Origin: Lamellibrachia columna
Lineage: Eukaryota; Annelida; Polychaeta; Sabellida; Siboglinidae
Reading direction: 5' to 3'
DNA length: 64,000 nt
Assembly (NCBI GenBank): GCA_963662155.1
Contig: OY759273.1
Span: 30,946,036 to 31,010,035, forward strand
Part shown: positions 41,848-56,512 of the stretch, in pieces
Numbering within the stretch: the first letter of the stretch is position 1
How the letters are laid out: every line of letters begins with the position of its first letter
Position numbers and translations under genes: made by a program
Notes under the pieces: generated by a model
The model's database searches: none
Told to the model about the DNA's origin: nothing
Seen by the model: only the letters and a program-made list of their open reading frames with translations

Positions 41848-44800
41848 CTTTCTTCAACTTCTGTAACTATGGCATACAGTACCGTGATCTACCTAACTAT
41901 CTTTCTTCAACTGTGTAACCATGGCATACAGTACAGTGATCTACCTAAATATCTTTCTTCAACTGTGTAACTATGACATACAGTACAGTGATCTACCTAA
42001 CTATCTTTCTTCAACTGTGTAACCATGGCATACAGTACAGTGATCTACCTAAATATCTTTCTTCAACTGTGTAACCATGGCATACAGTACAGTGATCTAC
42101 CTAAATATCTTTCTTCAACTGTGTAACCATGGCATACAGTACCGTGATCTACCTAACTATCTTTCTTCAACTGTGTAACCATGGCATACAGTACAGTGAT
42201 CTACCTAAATATCTTTCTTCAACTGTGTAACCATGGCATACAGTACAGTGATCTACCTAAATATCTTTCTTCAACTGTGTAACCATGGCATACAGTACAG
42301 TGATCTACCTAAATATCTTTCTTCAACTGTGTAACCATGGCATACAGTACAGTGATCTACCTAAATATATTTCTTCAACTGTGTAACCATGGCATACAGT
42401 ACAGTGATCTACCTAAATATCTTTCTTCAACTGTGTAACCATGGCATACAGTACAGTGACCTACCTAAATATCTTTCTTCAACTGTGTAACCATGGCATA
42501 CAGTACAGTGATCTACCTAAATATCTTTCTTCAACTGTGTAACCATGGCATACAGTACAGTGGTCTACCTAACTATCTTTCTTCAACTGTGTAACAATGG
42601 CATACAGTACAGTGATCTACCTAACTATCTTTCTTCAACTGTGTAACTATGACATACAGTACAGTGATCTACCTAACTATCTTTCTTCAACTGTGTAACC
42701 ATGGCATACAGTACAGTGATCTACCTAAATATCTTTCTTCAACTGTGTAACCATGGCATACAGTACAGTGACCTACCTAAATATCTTTCTTCAACTGTGT
42801 AACCATGGCATACAGTACAGTGATCTACCTAAATATCTTTCTTCAACTGTGTAACCATGGCATACAGTACAGTGATCTACCTAAATATCTTTCTTCAACT
42901 GTGTAACCATGGCATACAGTACAGTGGTCTACCTAACTATCTTTCTTCAACTGTGTAACCATGGCATACAGTACAGTGATCTACCTAAATATCTTTCTTC
43001 AACTGTGTAACCATGGCATACAGTACAGTGGTCTACTTAACTATCTTTCTTCAACTGTGTAACCATGGCATACAGTACAGTGATCTACCTAAATATCTTT
43101 CTTCAACTGTGTAACCATGGCATACAGTACAGTGGTCTACCTAACTATCTTTCTTCAACTGTGTAACCATGGCATACAGTACAGTGGTCTACCTAACTAT
43201 CTTTCTTCAACTGTGTAACAATGGCATACAGTACAGTGATCTACCTAACTATCTTTCTTCAACTGTGTAACAATGGCATACAGTACAGTGATCTACCTAA
43301 ATATCTTTCTTCAACTGTGTAACCATGGCATAGAGTACCGTGATCTACGTAACTATCTTTCTTCAACTGTGTAACCATGGCATACAGTACAGTGATCTAC
43401 CTAAATATCTTTCTTCAACTGTGTAACCATGGCATACAGTACCGTGATCTACCTAACTATCTTTCTTCAACTGTGTAACCATGGCATACAGTACAGTGAT
43501 CTACCTAAATATCTTTCTTCAACTGTGTAACCATGGCATACAGTACAGTGATCTACCTAAATATCTTTCTTCAACTGTGTAACCATGGCATACAGTACAG
43601 TGATCTACCTAAATATCTTTCTTCAACTGTGTAACCATGGCATGCAGTACAGTGATCTACCTAAATGTCTTTCTTCAACTGTGTAACCATGGCATACAGT
43701 ACAGTGATCTACCTAAATGTCTTTCTTCAACTGTGTAACCATGGCATACAGTACAGTGATCTACCTAAGTATCTTTCTTCAACTGTGTAACCATGGCATA
43801 CAGTACAGTGGTCTACCTAACTATCTTTCTTCAACTGTGTAACCATGGCATACAGTACAGTGGTCTACCTAACTATCTTTCTTCAACTGTGTAACCATGG
43901 CATACAGTACAGTGATCTACCTAACTATCTTTCTTCAACTGTGTAACCATGGCATACAGTACAGTGATCTACCTAAATATCTTTCTTCAACTGTGTAACC
44001 ATGGCATACAGTACAGTGATCTACCTAAATATCTTTCTTCAACTGTGTAACCATGGCATACAGTACAGTGGTCTACCTAACTATCTTTCTTCAACTGTGT
44101 AACCATGGCATAAAGTACAGTGATCTACCTAAATATCTTTCTTCAACTGTGTAACCATGGCATACAGTACAGTGGTCTACCTAACTATCTTTCTTCAACT
44201 GTGTAACCATGGCATACAGTACAGTGGTCTACCTAACTATCTTTCTTCAACTGTGTAACAATGGCATACAGTACAGTGATCTACCTAAATATCTTTCTTC
44301 AACTGTGTAACCATGGCATACAGTACAGTGGTCTACCTAACTATCTTTCTTCAACTGTGTAACCATGGCATACAGTACAGTGATCTACCTAAATATCTTT
44401 CTTCAACTGTGTAACCATGGCATACAGTACAGTGACCTACCTAAATATCTTTCTTCAACTGTGTAACCATGGCATACAGTACAGTGACCTACCTAAATAT
44501 CTTTCTTCAACTGTGTAACCATGGCATACAGTACAGTGATCTACCTAAATATCTTTCTTCAACTGTGTAACCATGGCATACAGTACAGTGGTCTACCTAA
44601 CTATCTTTCTTCAACTGTGTAACCATGGCATACAGTACAGTGGTCTACCTAACTATCTTTCTTCAACTGTGTAACAATGGCATACAGTACAGTGATCTAC
44701 CTAAATATCTTTCTTCAACTGTGTAACCATGGCATACAGTACAGTGATCTACCTAACTATCTTTCTTCAACTGTGTAACAATGGCATACAGTACAGTGAT

Positions 44801-47800
44801 CTACCTAAATATCTTTCTTCAACTGTGTAACCATGGCATACAGTACCGTGATCTACCTAACTATCTTTCTTCAACTGTGTAACCATGGCATACAGTACAG
44901 TGATCTACCTAAATATCTTTCTTCAACTGTGTAACCATGGCATACAGTACCGTGATCTACCTAACTATCTTTCTTCAACTGTGTAACCATGGCATACAGT
45001 ACAGTGATCTACCTAAATATCTTTCTTCAACTGTGTAACCATGGCATACAGTACAGTGATCTACCTAAATATCTTTCTTCAACTGTGTAACCATGGCATA
45101 CAGTACAGTGATCTACCTAAATATCTTTCTTCAACTGTGTAACCATGGCATACAGTACAGTGATCTACCTAAATATCTTTCTTCAACTGTGTAACCATGG
45201 CATACAGTACAGTGATCTACCTAAATGTTTTCTTCAACTGTGTAACCATGGCATACAGTACAGTGATCTACCTAAATGTCTTTCTTCAACTGTGTAACCA
45301 TGGCATACAGTACAGTGATCTACCTAAATGTCTTTCTTCAACTGTGTAACCATGGCATACAGTACAGTGATCTACCTAAATATCTTTCTTCAACTGTGTA
45401 ACCATGGCATACAGTACAGTGGTCTACCTAACTATCTTTCTTCAACTGTGTAACAATGGCATACAGTACAGTGATCTACCTAACTATCTTTCTTCAACTG
45501 TGTAACTATGACATACAGTACAGTGAACTACCTATCTATCTTTCTTCAACTGTGTAACCATGGCATACAGTACAGTGATCTACCTAAATATCTTTCTTCA
45601 ACTGTGTAACCATGGCATACAGTACAGTGATCTACCTAAATATCTTTCTTCAACTGTGTAACCATGGCATACAGTACAGTGATCTACCTAAATATCTTTC
45701 TTCAACTGTGTAACTATGACATACAGTACAGTGATCTACCTAACTATCTTTCTTCAACTGTGTAACCATGGCATACAGTACAGTGATCTACCTAGCTATC
45801 TTTCTTCAACTGTGTAACCATGGCATACAGTACAGTGGTCTACTTAACTATCTTTCTTCAACTGTGTAACCATGGCATACAGTACAGTGATCTACCTAAA
45901 TATCTTTCTTCAACTGTGTAACCATGGCATACAGTACAGTGGTCTACCTAACTATCTTTCTTCAACTGTGTAACCATGGCATACAGTACAGTGGTCTACC
46001 TAACTATCTTTCTTCAACTGTGTAACAATGGCATACAGTACAGTGATCACCCTAAATATCTTTCTTCAACTGTGTAACCATGGCATACAGTACAGTGATC
46101 TACCTAACTATCTTTCTTCAACTGTGTAACAATGGCATACAGTACAGTGATCTACCTAACTATCTTTCTTCAACTGTGTAACCATGGCATACAGTACAGT
46201 GATCTACCTAAATATCTTTCTTCAACTGTGTAACAATGGCATACAGTACAGTGATCTACCTAACTAACTTTCTTCAACTGTGTAACCATGGCATACAAGT
46301 TCAGTGACCTACCTAACTATCTTTCTTCAACTGTGTAACCATGGCATACAAGTTCAGTGACCTACCTAACTATCTTTCTTCAACTGTGTAACCATGGCAT
46401 TCAGTACAGTGACCTACCTAACTATCTTTCTTCAACTGTGTAACCATGGCATACAGTACAGTGATCTACCTAAATATCTTTCTTCAACTGTGTAACCATG
46501 GCATACAGTACAGTGATCTACCTAAATATCTTTCTTCAACTGTGTAACCATGTCATACAGTACAGTGGTCTACCTAACTATCTTTCTTCAAGTGTGTAAC
46601 AATGGCATACAGTACAGTGATCTACCTAAATATCTTTCTACAACTGTGTAACCATGGCATACAGTACAGTGGTCTACCTAACTATCTTTCTTCAACTGTG
46701 TAACAATGGCATACAGTACAGTGATCTACCTAACTAACTTCCTTCAACTGTGTAACAATGGCATACAGTACAGTGGTCTACCTAACTATCTTTCTTCTAC
46801 TGTGTAACCATGGCATACAGTACAGTGATCTACCTAACTAGCTTTCTTCAACTGTGTAACCATGGCATACAAGTACAGTGACCTACCTAACTATCTTTCT
46901 TCAACTGTGTAACCATGGCATACAATACAGTGATCTACCTAACTATCTTTCTACAACTGTGTAACCATGGCATACAGTACAGTGATCTACCTAACTAACT
47001 TTCTTCAATTGTGTAACCATGGCATACAGTACAGTGATCTACCTAACTATCTTTCTTCAACTGTGTGACCATGGCATACAAGTACAGTGACCTACCTAAC
47101 TATCTTTCTTCAACTGTGTAACCATGGCATACAGTACAGTGACCTACCTAACTATCTTTCTTCAACTGTGTAACCATGGCATACAATACAGTGATCTACC
47201 TAACTATCTTTCTTCGACTGTGTAACAATGGCATACAGTACAGTGATCTACCTAACTATCTTTCTTCGACTGTGTAACCATGGCATACAGTACAGTGATC
47301 TACCTAACTATCTTTTTTCAACTGTGTAACCATGGCATACAATACAGTGATCTACCTAACTATCTTTCTTCAACTGTGTAACCATGGCATACAGTACAAT
47401 GGTCTACCTAACTATCTTTCTTCAACTGTGTAACCATGGCATACAGTACAGTGACCTACCTAACTATCTTTCTTCAACTGTGTAACCATGGCATACAGTA
47501 CAGTGGTCTACCTAACTATCTTTCTTCAACTGTGTAACAATGGCATACAGTACAGTGATCTACCTAAATATATTTCTTCAACTGTGTAACCATGGCATAC
47601 AGTACAGTGATCTACCTAACTATCTTTCTTCAACTGTGTAACAATGGCATACAGTACAGTGATCTACCTAACTATCTTTCTTCAACTGTGTAACCATGGC
47701 ATACAGTACAGTGATCTACCTAAATATCTTTCTTCAACTGTGTAACAATGGCATACAGTACAGTGATCTACCTAACTAACTTTCTTCAACTGTGTAACCA

Positions 47801-50800
47801 TGGCATACAAGTTCAGTGACCTACCTAACTATCTTTCTTCAACTGTGTAACCATGGCATACAGTACAGTGATCTACCTAACTAGCTTTCTTCAACTGTGT
47901 AACCATGGCATACAAGTACAGTGACCTACCTAACTATCTTTCTTCAACTGTGTAACCATGGCATACAATACAGTGATCTACCTAACTATCTTTCTACAAC
48001 TGTGTAACCATGGCATACAGTACAGTGATCTACCTAATTATCTTTCTTCAACTGTGTGACCATGGCATACAAGTACAGTGACCTACCTAACTATCTTTCT
48101 TCAACTGTGTAACCATGGCATACAGTACAGTGACCTACCTAACTATCTTTCTTCAACTGTGTAACAATGGCATACAGTACAGTGACCTACCTAACTATCT
48201 TTCTTCAACTGTGTAACCATGGCATACAGTACAGTGATCTACCTAAATATCTTTCTTCAACTGTGTAACCATGGCATACAGTACAGTGATCTACCTAAAT
48301 ATCTTTCTTCAACTGTGTAACCATGGCATACAGTACAGTGGTCTACCTAACTATCTTTCTTCAAGTGTGTAACAATGGCATACAGTACAGTGATCTACCT
48401 AAATATCTTTCTACAACTGTGTAACCATGGCATACAGTACAGTGGTCTACCTAACTATCTTTCTTCAACTGTGTAACAATGGCATACAGTACAGTGGTCT
48501 ACCTAACTATCTTTCTTCAACTGTGTAACCATGGCATACAGTACAGTGATCTACCTAACTAGCTTTCTTCAACTGTGTAACCATGGCATACATGTACAGT
48601 GACCTACCTAACTATCTTTCTTCAACTGTGTAACCATGGCATACAATACAGTGATCTACCTAACTATCTTTCTACAACTGTGTAACCATGGCATACAGTA
48701 CAGTGATCTACCTAACTATCTTTCTTCAACTGTGTGACCATGGCATACAAGTACAGTGACCTACCTAACTATCTTTCTTCAACTGTGTAACCATAGCATA
48801 CAGTACAGTGACCTACCTAACTATCTTTCTTCAACTGTGTAACCATGGCATACAATACAGTGATCTACCTAACTATCTTTCTTCGACTGTGTAACAATGG
48901 CATACAGTACAGTGATCTACCTAACTATCTTTCTTCGACTGTGTAACCATGGCATACAGTACAGTGATCTACCTAACTATCTTTCTTCAACTGTGTAACC
49001 ATGGCATACAATACAGTGATCTACCTAACTATCTTTCTTCAACTGTGTAACCATGGCATACAGTACAATGGTCTACCTAACTATCTTTCTTCAACTGTGT
49101 AACCATGGCATACAGTACAGTGACCTACCTAACTATCTTTCTTCAACTGTGTAACCATGGCATACAGTACAGTGATCTACCTAACTATCTTTCTTCAACT
49201 GTGTAACAATGGCATACAGTACAGTGATCTACCTAACTATCTTTCTTCGACTGTGTAACCATGGCATACAGTACAGTGATCTACCTAACTATCTTTCTTC
49301 AACTGTGTAACAATGGCATACAGTACAGTGATATACCTAACTATCTTTCTTCGACTGTGTAACCATGGCATACAGTACAGTGATATACCTAACTATCTTT
49401 CTTCGACTGTGTAACCATGGCATACAGTACAGTGATCTACCTAACTATCTTTCTTCAACTGTGTAACCATGGCATACAATACAGTGATCTACCTAACTAT
49501 CTTTCTTCAACTGTGTAACCATGGCATACAGTACAGTGATCTACCTAACTATCTTTCTTCAACTGTGTAACCATGGCATACAGTACAGTGATCTACCTAA
49601 CTATCTTTCTTCGACTGTGTAACCATGGCATACAGTACAGTGATCTACCTAACTATCTTTCTTCAACTGTGTAACCATGGCATACAGTACAGTGATCTAC
49701 CTAACTATCTTTCTTCAACTGTGTAACCATGGCATACAGTACAGTGATCTACCTAAATATCTTTCTTCAACTGTGTAACCATGGCATACAGTACAGTGAT
49801 CTACCTAAATATCTTTCTTCAACTGTGTAACCATGGCATACAGTACAGTGATCTACCTAAATGTCTTTCTTCAACTGTGTAACCATGGCATACAGTACAG
49901 TGATCTACCTAAATGTCTTTCTTCAACTGTGTAACCATGGCATACAGTACAGTGATCTACCTAAGTATCTTTCTTCAACTGTGTAACCATGGCATACAGT
50001 ACAGTGGTCTACCTAACTATCTTTCTTCAACTGTGTAACTATGACATACAGTACAGTGATCTACCTAACTATCTTTCTTCAACTGTGTAACCATGGCATA
50101 CAGTACAGTGATCTACCTAACTATCTTTCTTCAACTGTGTAACCATGGCATACAGTACAGTGATCTACCTAAATATCTTTCTTCAACTGTGTAACCATGG
50201 CATACAGTACAGTGATCTACCTAAATATCTTTCTTCAACTGTGTAACCATGGCATACAGTACAGTGGTCTACCTAACTATCTTTCTTCAACTGTGTAACC
50301 ATGGCATACAGTACAGTGATCTACCTAAATATCTTTCTTCAACTGTGTAACCATGGCATACAGTACAGTGGTCTACCTAACTATCTTTCTTCAACTGTGT
50401 AACCATGGCATACAGTACAGTGGTCTACCTAACTATCTTTCTTCAACTGTGTAACAATGGCATACAGTACAGTGATCTACCTAAATATCTTTCTTCAACT
50501 GTGTAACCATGGCATACAGTACAGTGGTCTACCTAACTATCTTTCTTCAACTGTGTAACCATGGCATACAGTACAGTGATCTACCTAAATATCTTTCTTC
50601 AACTGTGTAACCATGGCATACAGTACAGTGACCTACCTAAATATCTTTCTTCAACTGTGTAACCATGGCATACAGTACAGTGATCTACCTAAATATCTTT
50701 CTTCAACTGTGTAACCATGGCATACAGTACAGTGGTCTACCTAACTATCTTTCTTCAACTGTGTAACCATGGCATACAGTACAGTGGTCTACCTAACTAT

Positions 50801-53628
50801 CTTTCTTCAACTGTGTAACCATGGCATACAGTACAGTGATCTACCTAAATATCTTTCTTCAACTGTGTAACCATGGCATACAGTACCGTGATCTACCTAA
50901 CTATCTTTCTTCAACTGTGTAACCATGGCATACAGTACAGTGATCTACCTAAATATCTTTCTTCAACTGTGTAACCATGGCATACAGTACAGTGATCTAC
51001 CTAAATATCTTTCTTCAACTGTGTAACCATGGCATACAGTACAGTGATCTACCTAAATATCTTTCTTCAACTGTGTAACCATGGCATACAGTACAGTGAT
51101 CTACCTAAATATCTTTCTTCAACTGTGTAACCATGGCATACAGTACAGTGATCTACCTAAATGTCTTTCTTCAACTGTGTAACCATGGCATACAGTACAG
51201 TGATCTACCTAAATGTCTTTCTTCAACTGTGTAACCATGGCATACAGTACAGTGATCTACCTAAATGTCTTTCTTCAAATGTGTAACCATGGCATACAGT
51301 ACAGTGATCTACCTAAATATCTTTCTTCAACTGTGTAACCATGGCATACAGTACAGTGGTCTACCTAACTATCTTTCTTCAACTGTGTAACAATGGCATA
51401 CAGTACAGTGATCTACCTAACTATCTTTCTTCAACTGTGTAACTATGACATACAGTACAGTGATCTACCTATCTATCTTTCTTCAACTGTGTAACCATGG
51501 CATACAGTACAGTGATCTACCTAAATATCTTTCTTCAACTGTGTAACCATGGCATACAGTACAGTGATCTACCTAAATATCTTTCTTCAACTGTGTAACC
51601 ATGGCATACAGTACAGTGATCTACCTAAATATCTTTCTTCAACTGTGTAACTATGACATACAGTACAGTGATCTACCTAACTATCTTTCTTCAACTGTGT
51701 AACCATGGTATACAGTACAGTGATCTACCTAACTATCTTTCTTCAACTGTGTAACAATGGCATACAGTACAGTGATCTACCTAACTATCTTTCTTCAACT
51801 GTGTAACCATGGCATACAGTACAGTGATCTACCTAAATATCTTTCTTCAACTGTGTAACCATGGCATACAGTACAGTGATCTACCTAACTATCTTTCTTC
51901 AACTGTGTAACAATGGCATACAGTACAGTGATCTACCTACCTATCTTTCTTCAACTGTGTAACCATGGCATACAGTACAGTGATCTACCTAAATATCTTT
52001 CTTCAACTGTGTAACAATGGCATACAGTACAGTGATCTACCTAACTAACTTTCTTCAACTGTGTAACCATGGCATACAAGTTCAGTGACCTACCTAACTA
52101 TCTTTCTTCAACAGTGTAACCATGGCATACAAGTTCAGTGACCTACCTAACTATCTTTCTTCAACTGTGTAACCATGGCATACAGTACAGTGACCTACCT
52201 AACTATCTTTCTTCAACTGTGTAACCATGGCATACAGTACAGTGATCTACCTAAATATCTTTCTTCAACTGTGTAACCATGGCATACAGTACAGTGATCT
52301 ACCTAAATATCTTTCTTCAACTGTGTAACCATGGCATACAGTACAGTGGTCTACCTAACTATCTTTCTTCAAGTGTGTAACAATGGCATACAGTACAGTG
52401 ATCTACCTAAATATCTTTCTACAACTGTGTAACCATGGCATACAGTACAGTGGTCTACCTAACTATCTTTCTTCAACTGTGTAACAATGGCATACAGTAC
52501 AGTGGTCTACCTAACTATCTTTCTTCAACTGTGTAACCATGGCATACAGTACAGTGATCTACCTAACTAGCTTTCTTCAACTGTGTAACCATGGCATACA
52601 AGTACAGTGACCTACCTAACTATCTTTCTTCAACTGTGTAACCATGGCATACAATACAGTGATCTACCTAACTATCTTTCTACAACTGTGTAACCATGGC
52701 ATACAATACAGTGATCTACCTAACTATCTTTCTTCGACTGTGTAACAATGGCATACAGTACAGTGATCTACCTAACTATCTTTCTTCGACTGTGTAACCA
52801 TGGCATACAGTACAGTGATCTACCTAACTATCTTTCTTCAACTGTGTAACCATGGCATACAATACAGTGATCTACCTAACTATCTTTCTTCAACTGTGTA
52901 ACCATGGCATACAGTACAATGGTCTACCTAACTATCTTTCTTCAACTGTGTAACCATGGCATACAGTACAGTGACCTACCTAACTATCTTTCTTCAACTG
53001 TGTAACCATGGCATACAGTACAGTGATCTACCTAACTATCTTTCTTCAACTGTGTAACAATGGCATACAGTACAGTGATCTACCTAACTATCTTTCTTCG
53101 ACTGTGTAACCATGGCATACAGTACAGTGATCTACCTAACTATCTTTCTTCAACTGTGTAACAATGGCATACAGTACAGTGATATACCTAACTATCTTTC
53201 TTCGACTGTGTAACCATGGCATACAGTACAGTGATCTACCTAACTATCTTTCTTCAACTGTGTAACCATGGCATACAATACAGTGATCTACCTAACTATC
53301 TTTCTTCAACTGTGTAACCATGGCATACAGTACAGTGATCTACCTAACTATCTTTCTTCAACTGTGTAACCATGGCATACAGTACAGTGATCTACCTAAC
53401 TATCTTTCTTCGACTGTGTAACCATGGCATACAGTACAGTGATCTACCTAACTATCTTTCTTCAACTGTGTAACCATGGCATACAATACAGTGATCTACC
53501 TAACTATCTTTCTTCAACTGTGTAACCATGGCATACAGTACAGTGATCTACCTAACTATCTGTCTTCAACTGTGTAACAATGGCATACAGTACAGTGGTC
53601 TACCTAACTATCTTTCTTCAACTGTGTA
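41848..53628. repeat. 52-bp satellite array, about 226 units, with higher-order structure
   Basis: Unit ctatctttcttcaactgtgt, aaccatggcatacagtacag, tgatctacctaa. Variants recur: tgatc/tggtc/tgacc, aaatat/aactat/aaatgt, aaccatgg/aacaatgg/aactatga, gtaccg, ttcgactg, acaagttcag. The same rare variants reappear in the same order at offsets of about 5.8-6.2 kb and 1.5-1.8 kb, so blocks of many units were duplicated. No unit has unique spacers and no frame is conserved. Confidence 0.98.
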
Positions 53629-53865
53629 AGCCGGCGGTTCACATATTCGTTTTATGAAAATTGCGTGCAATTAGCCGACTTGTCTTACACCAGGCATATG
53701 GGTGTAGGAAGTTGGAATTATGTGTCTTTTGGACACTGAAAGCCGTAGTTACCTGTTACTTGGTGTCTTTGGCAAAGGAAGTACACGGGTGATAAATGTG
53801 TAACTCACAGAGCTGGTGGTCTCAAAGTCAATATGTAAGCCAACTAAAATTTTCAGCGCACAGCA

Positions 53866-53969
53866 TTTCACCTTTATATTAGTGTTATGTTGTGCACTAG
53901 AGGCGCCACAGGTTATTTCACCTTTATATTAGTGTTATATTGTGCACTAGAGGCGCCACAGGTTATTTC
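53866..53969. repeat. 50-bp tandem duplication
   Basis: tttcacctttatattagtgt ... aggcgccacaggtta twice (53866-53915, 53916-53965), one base different, just right of the satellite. Confidence 0.95.
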
Positions 53970-54599
53970 AGGTTGGCTATATTCTTTCAACAACAAACGT
54001 CACACACACACCTATCTCACTCCTGTGTCTCCATGTGTTCCGCTGTTCCGTTCTTTCCATCTTCGTCTTTTCAAAAGTTTTGTCTGGCAACGTTACGACA
54101 ACCCCCTCCTAAATACTCATATCTGTCTCATCCCTGCTATAACTCCAATGGCGTGCCGTAGATAACACAATAAATGCACATGCAATAACCATTTGAAACA
54201 TCCAAGCCCAAAACATTTACAGCACCAATTACCTACTTGAAAATACTGCCTACTGTCAGATACAATGAAAATCTAGAGATATCTAACCTTTGAGAAGACA
54301 AACTAAATGTAGCAAATATATGAAATTATTAATGTTTTAAGAGTAGTATTTCGTTAACAGTGACACAATGCCAATGGTAAGGTCTTCTTTTACCCTTCTT
54401 CCCACTCAATGACGCTGTACGTATTGATAGGTTAGATTAGGATTAGGCCCAAGCCTCTCCCAAGCAGTTTCACAATAGCAAGCATTTATTACACAATCTA
54501 CATAGGTTATTCTTCACTAAACGTGGCAACAATTAATGGACTAACCCGACAACTAAGATGGAACAATGACGAATTGCATGGGACCAAACAATATGGCGA

Positions 54600-55100
54600 T
54601 GGAAGAAATAAATGCCACATTGTCAGGCTGTAAAGGTCAGGATGTACATCTTTATGTGAAAAAATGCCATTTCCATAAAAATATGCAAAAATCGACTGTT
54701 AGCCTAACATGTCTCCCACGGCTCCCTCCTCACATCAATTTTTTTTACTCATTTCAGTCTCATTTTCTTAAAAAAATCAAACCTATCTAGATATTATGGT
54801 ATCAACTATGACAGGCTAGCCCGTGTTAAGTTTTGATGAAATCATCACACAAACTAATCATTTGTTTGACTGGCCCAAAAATTTAAGGCAAATTTGGCAA
54901 AAGTAGCTCCATCTCTATATACCATAACATAAGGATAGTCATACTTTCTCAAGTTCCCCGGTCTAATAACTGAAGTCAATTCTTTCGATGATTTTCACAA
55001 AAGTATGCACCCTTTTATTAAACCGACTGAACATATTACTTCAACTATTCACACACTACAGGACTTCTGTACTAATCAGTATTTCCTTCCAGCCCAATGA
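54600..55100. repeat. Dispersed repeat B, copy 2
   Basis: Blocks aatcaaacctatctag, tatcaactatga, ttttgatgaaatcatc, cacaaaagtatgc, cttttattaa-ccgactg and catattacttcaactattca match 330-800 in order and strand. Confidence 0.6.
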
Positions 55101-55129
55101 TCTGTTTGTATCCACCATGATATCCACTT

Positions 55130-55203
55130 CAAAACTTAAGGTATATGCTTTTCAAAACTTTTGGTATATGCTTTTCAAAACTTAAGGTATATGCTTTTAA
55201 AAG
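55130..55203. repeat. 24-bp tandem repeat x3
   Basis: caaaacttaaggtatatgct plus tttt in three imperfect copies. Confidence 0.9.
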
Positions 55204-56260
55204 GTACGACGTCTGATATAACTAATTATGTTACCATAACACAAACACACAGCCTGAACATGTGACAAATAGTTCATGAATGAGGTGACTAATTACATAA
55301 AAAAAATTTTTTGAGTCTTACAGTAACATTTAAAATAATTTTTTTAATTAAACTATTTCTCTTGTACATTATATGTGTTACATAATAGTACTTGGTAAAT
55401 GATATCTTGTAGCATAAACACACTGGACAACATTAATCATATCACACTGAACCACTATGTTTTCTAAAACAGTTGACTCCGTTTAATAGAATCACTTCAA
55501 TGCAATTTGATTAACTTTTTAATTCACTTAAAAAATACTCATGATGTCAATGATTGTCAAACAAGGTAATTACAATTTTTTTTATTGCATTACTAAATTG
55601 AGTAAATCAGTATTCTCTAATAACTAACACATTATCTTTACTAGACGAAAGACACAACAGAGTTACATAAATCTTGCAAGGGTTTGTATGTATTGTAACT
55701 ACTAACATAAATAATATTTACTATTTTTTATGTAATGTTCTATGATTTTACCTGTACACTGTATCATTTTATTTATGCCAAACAGCCTTAGAGCTTTCCA
55801 GGAAAACCTGTTATTCCGTGCTACAATGTGCCAATTTGTGTGTTTGTCTTATTATTTGATTCTACTAACCAGCGGCATGATTCTATTAAGGGGCATATTT
55901 TAACCCTGCAGGAATAGGGAATGAATCTGGCCCAACCGTTCTGCTCCCACTAAATGGCTGCTTCTATTATCAGCCGATCGACAAGCTCACCAGGAGATGA
56001 TTGAGCCACACAGTAAGATGGACAAATCCATCAAACCTGCCGTGCAGTTCTTGAAGTTCTTGAAGTAGACGGATGAAAACCTTGATACTGAAATGAACTA
56101 GTGAATGTGTCGAATGCTCACCAAGTGTTGCTGCATCAACTTGGCATCCACTGCAACGTGTATACATGGTTGGTCTTCATGTGTGACATTGCAAAGCTTT
56201 TCACAAAAGGAAACATCAGTCGTGGTTTCGGGCCTATGCACTTAAGAATATCAACTAGAT

Positions 56261-56512
56261 CCACCCACTTGCACAACTACATCCAATTGCACAGCAACAT
56301 CCACCTGCACAACTACATCCACCTGCACAGCTACATCCATTTGCACAGCTACACCCACCTCCACAACAATATCCACCTGCACAACTACATCCACCTCCAA
56401 AACAACATCCACCTGCACAACTACATCCACCTCCACAACAACATCCACCTGTACAACAACGCCCACCTACACAACTACATCCACCTGCACAACTACATCC
56501 ACTTGCACAACA
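56261..56512. repeat. 18-bp minisatellite, about 14 units
   Basis: Unit tccacctgcacaactaca with cagc/aaca variants. Because 18 is a multiple of three, both strands stay open (VDVVVQ-type and HLHNYI-type periodic peptides). No sign that either is a gene. Confidence 0.95.

Noticed and set aside
41848..53628. CRISPR-like appearance of the 52-bp array
   Set aside because: Units abut with no unique spacers, there are no cas genes, and the DNA is eukaryotic.
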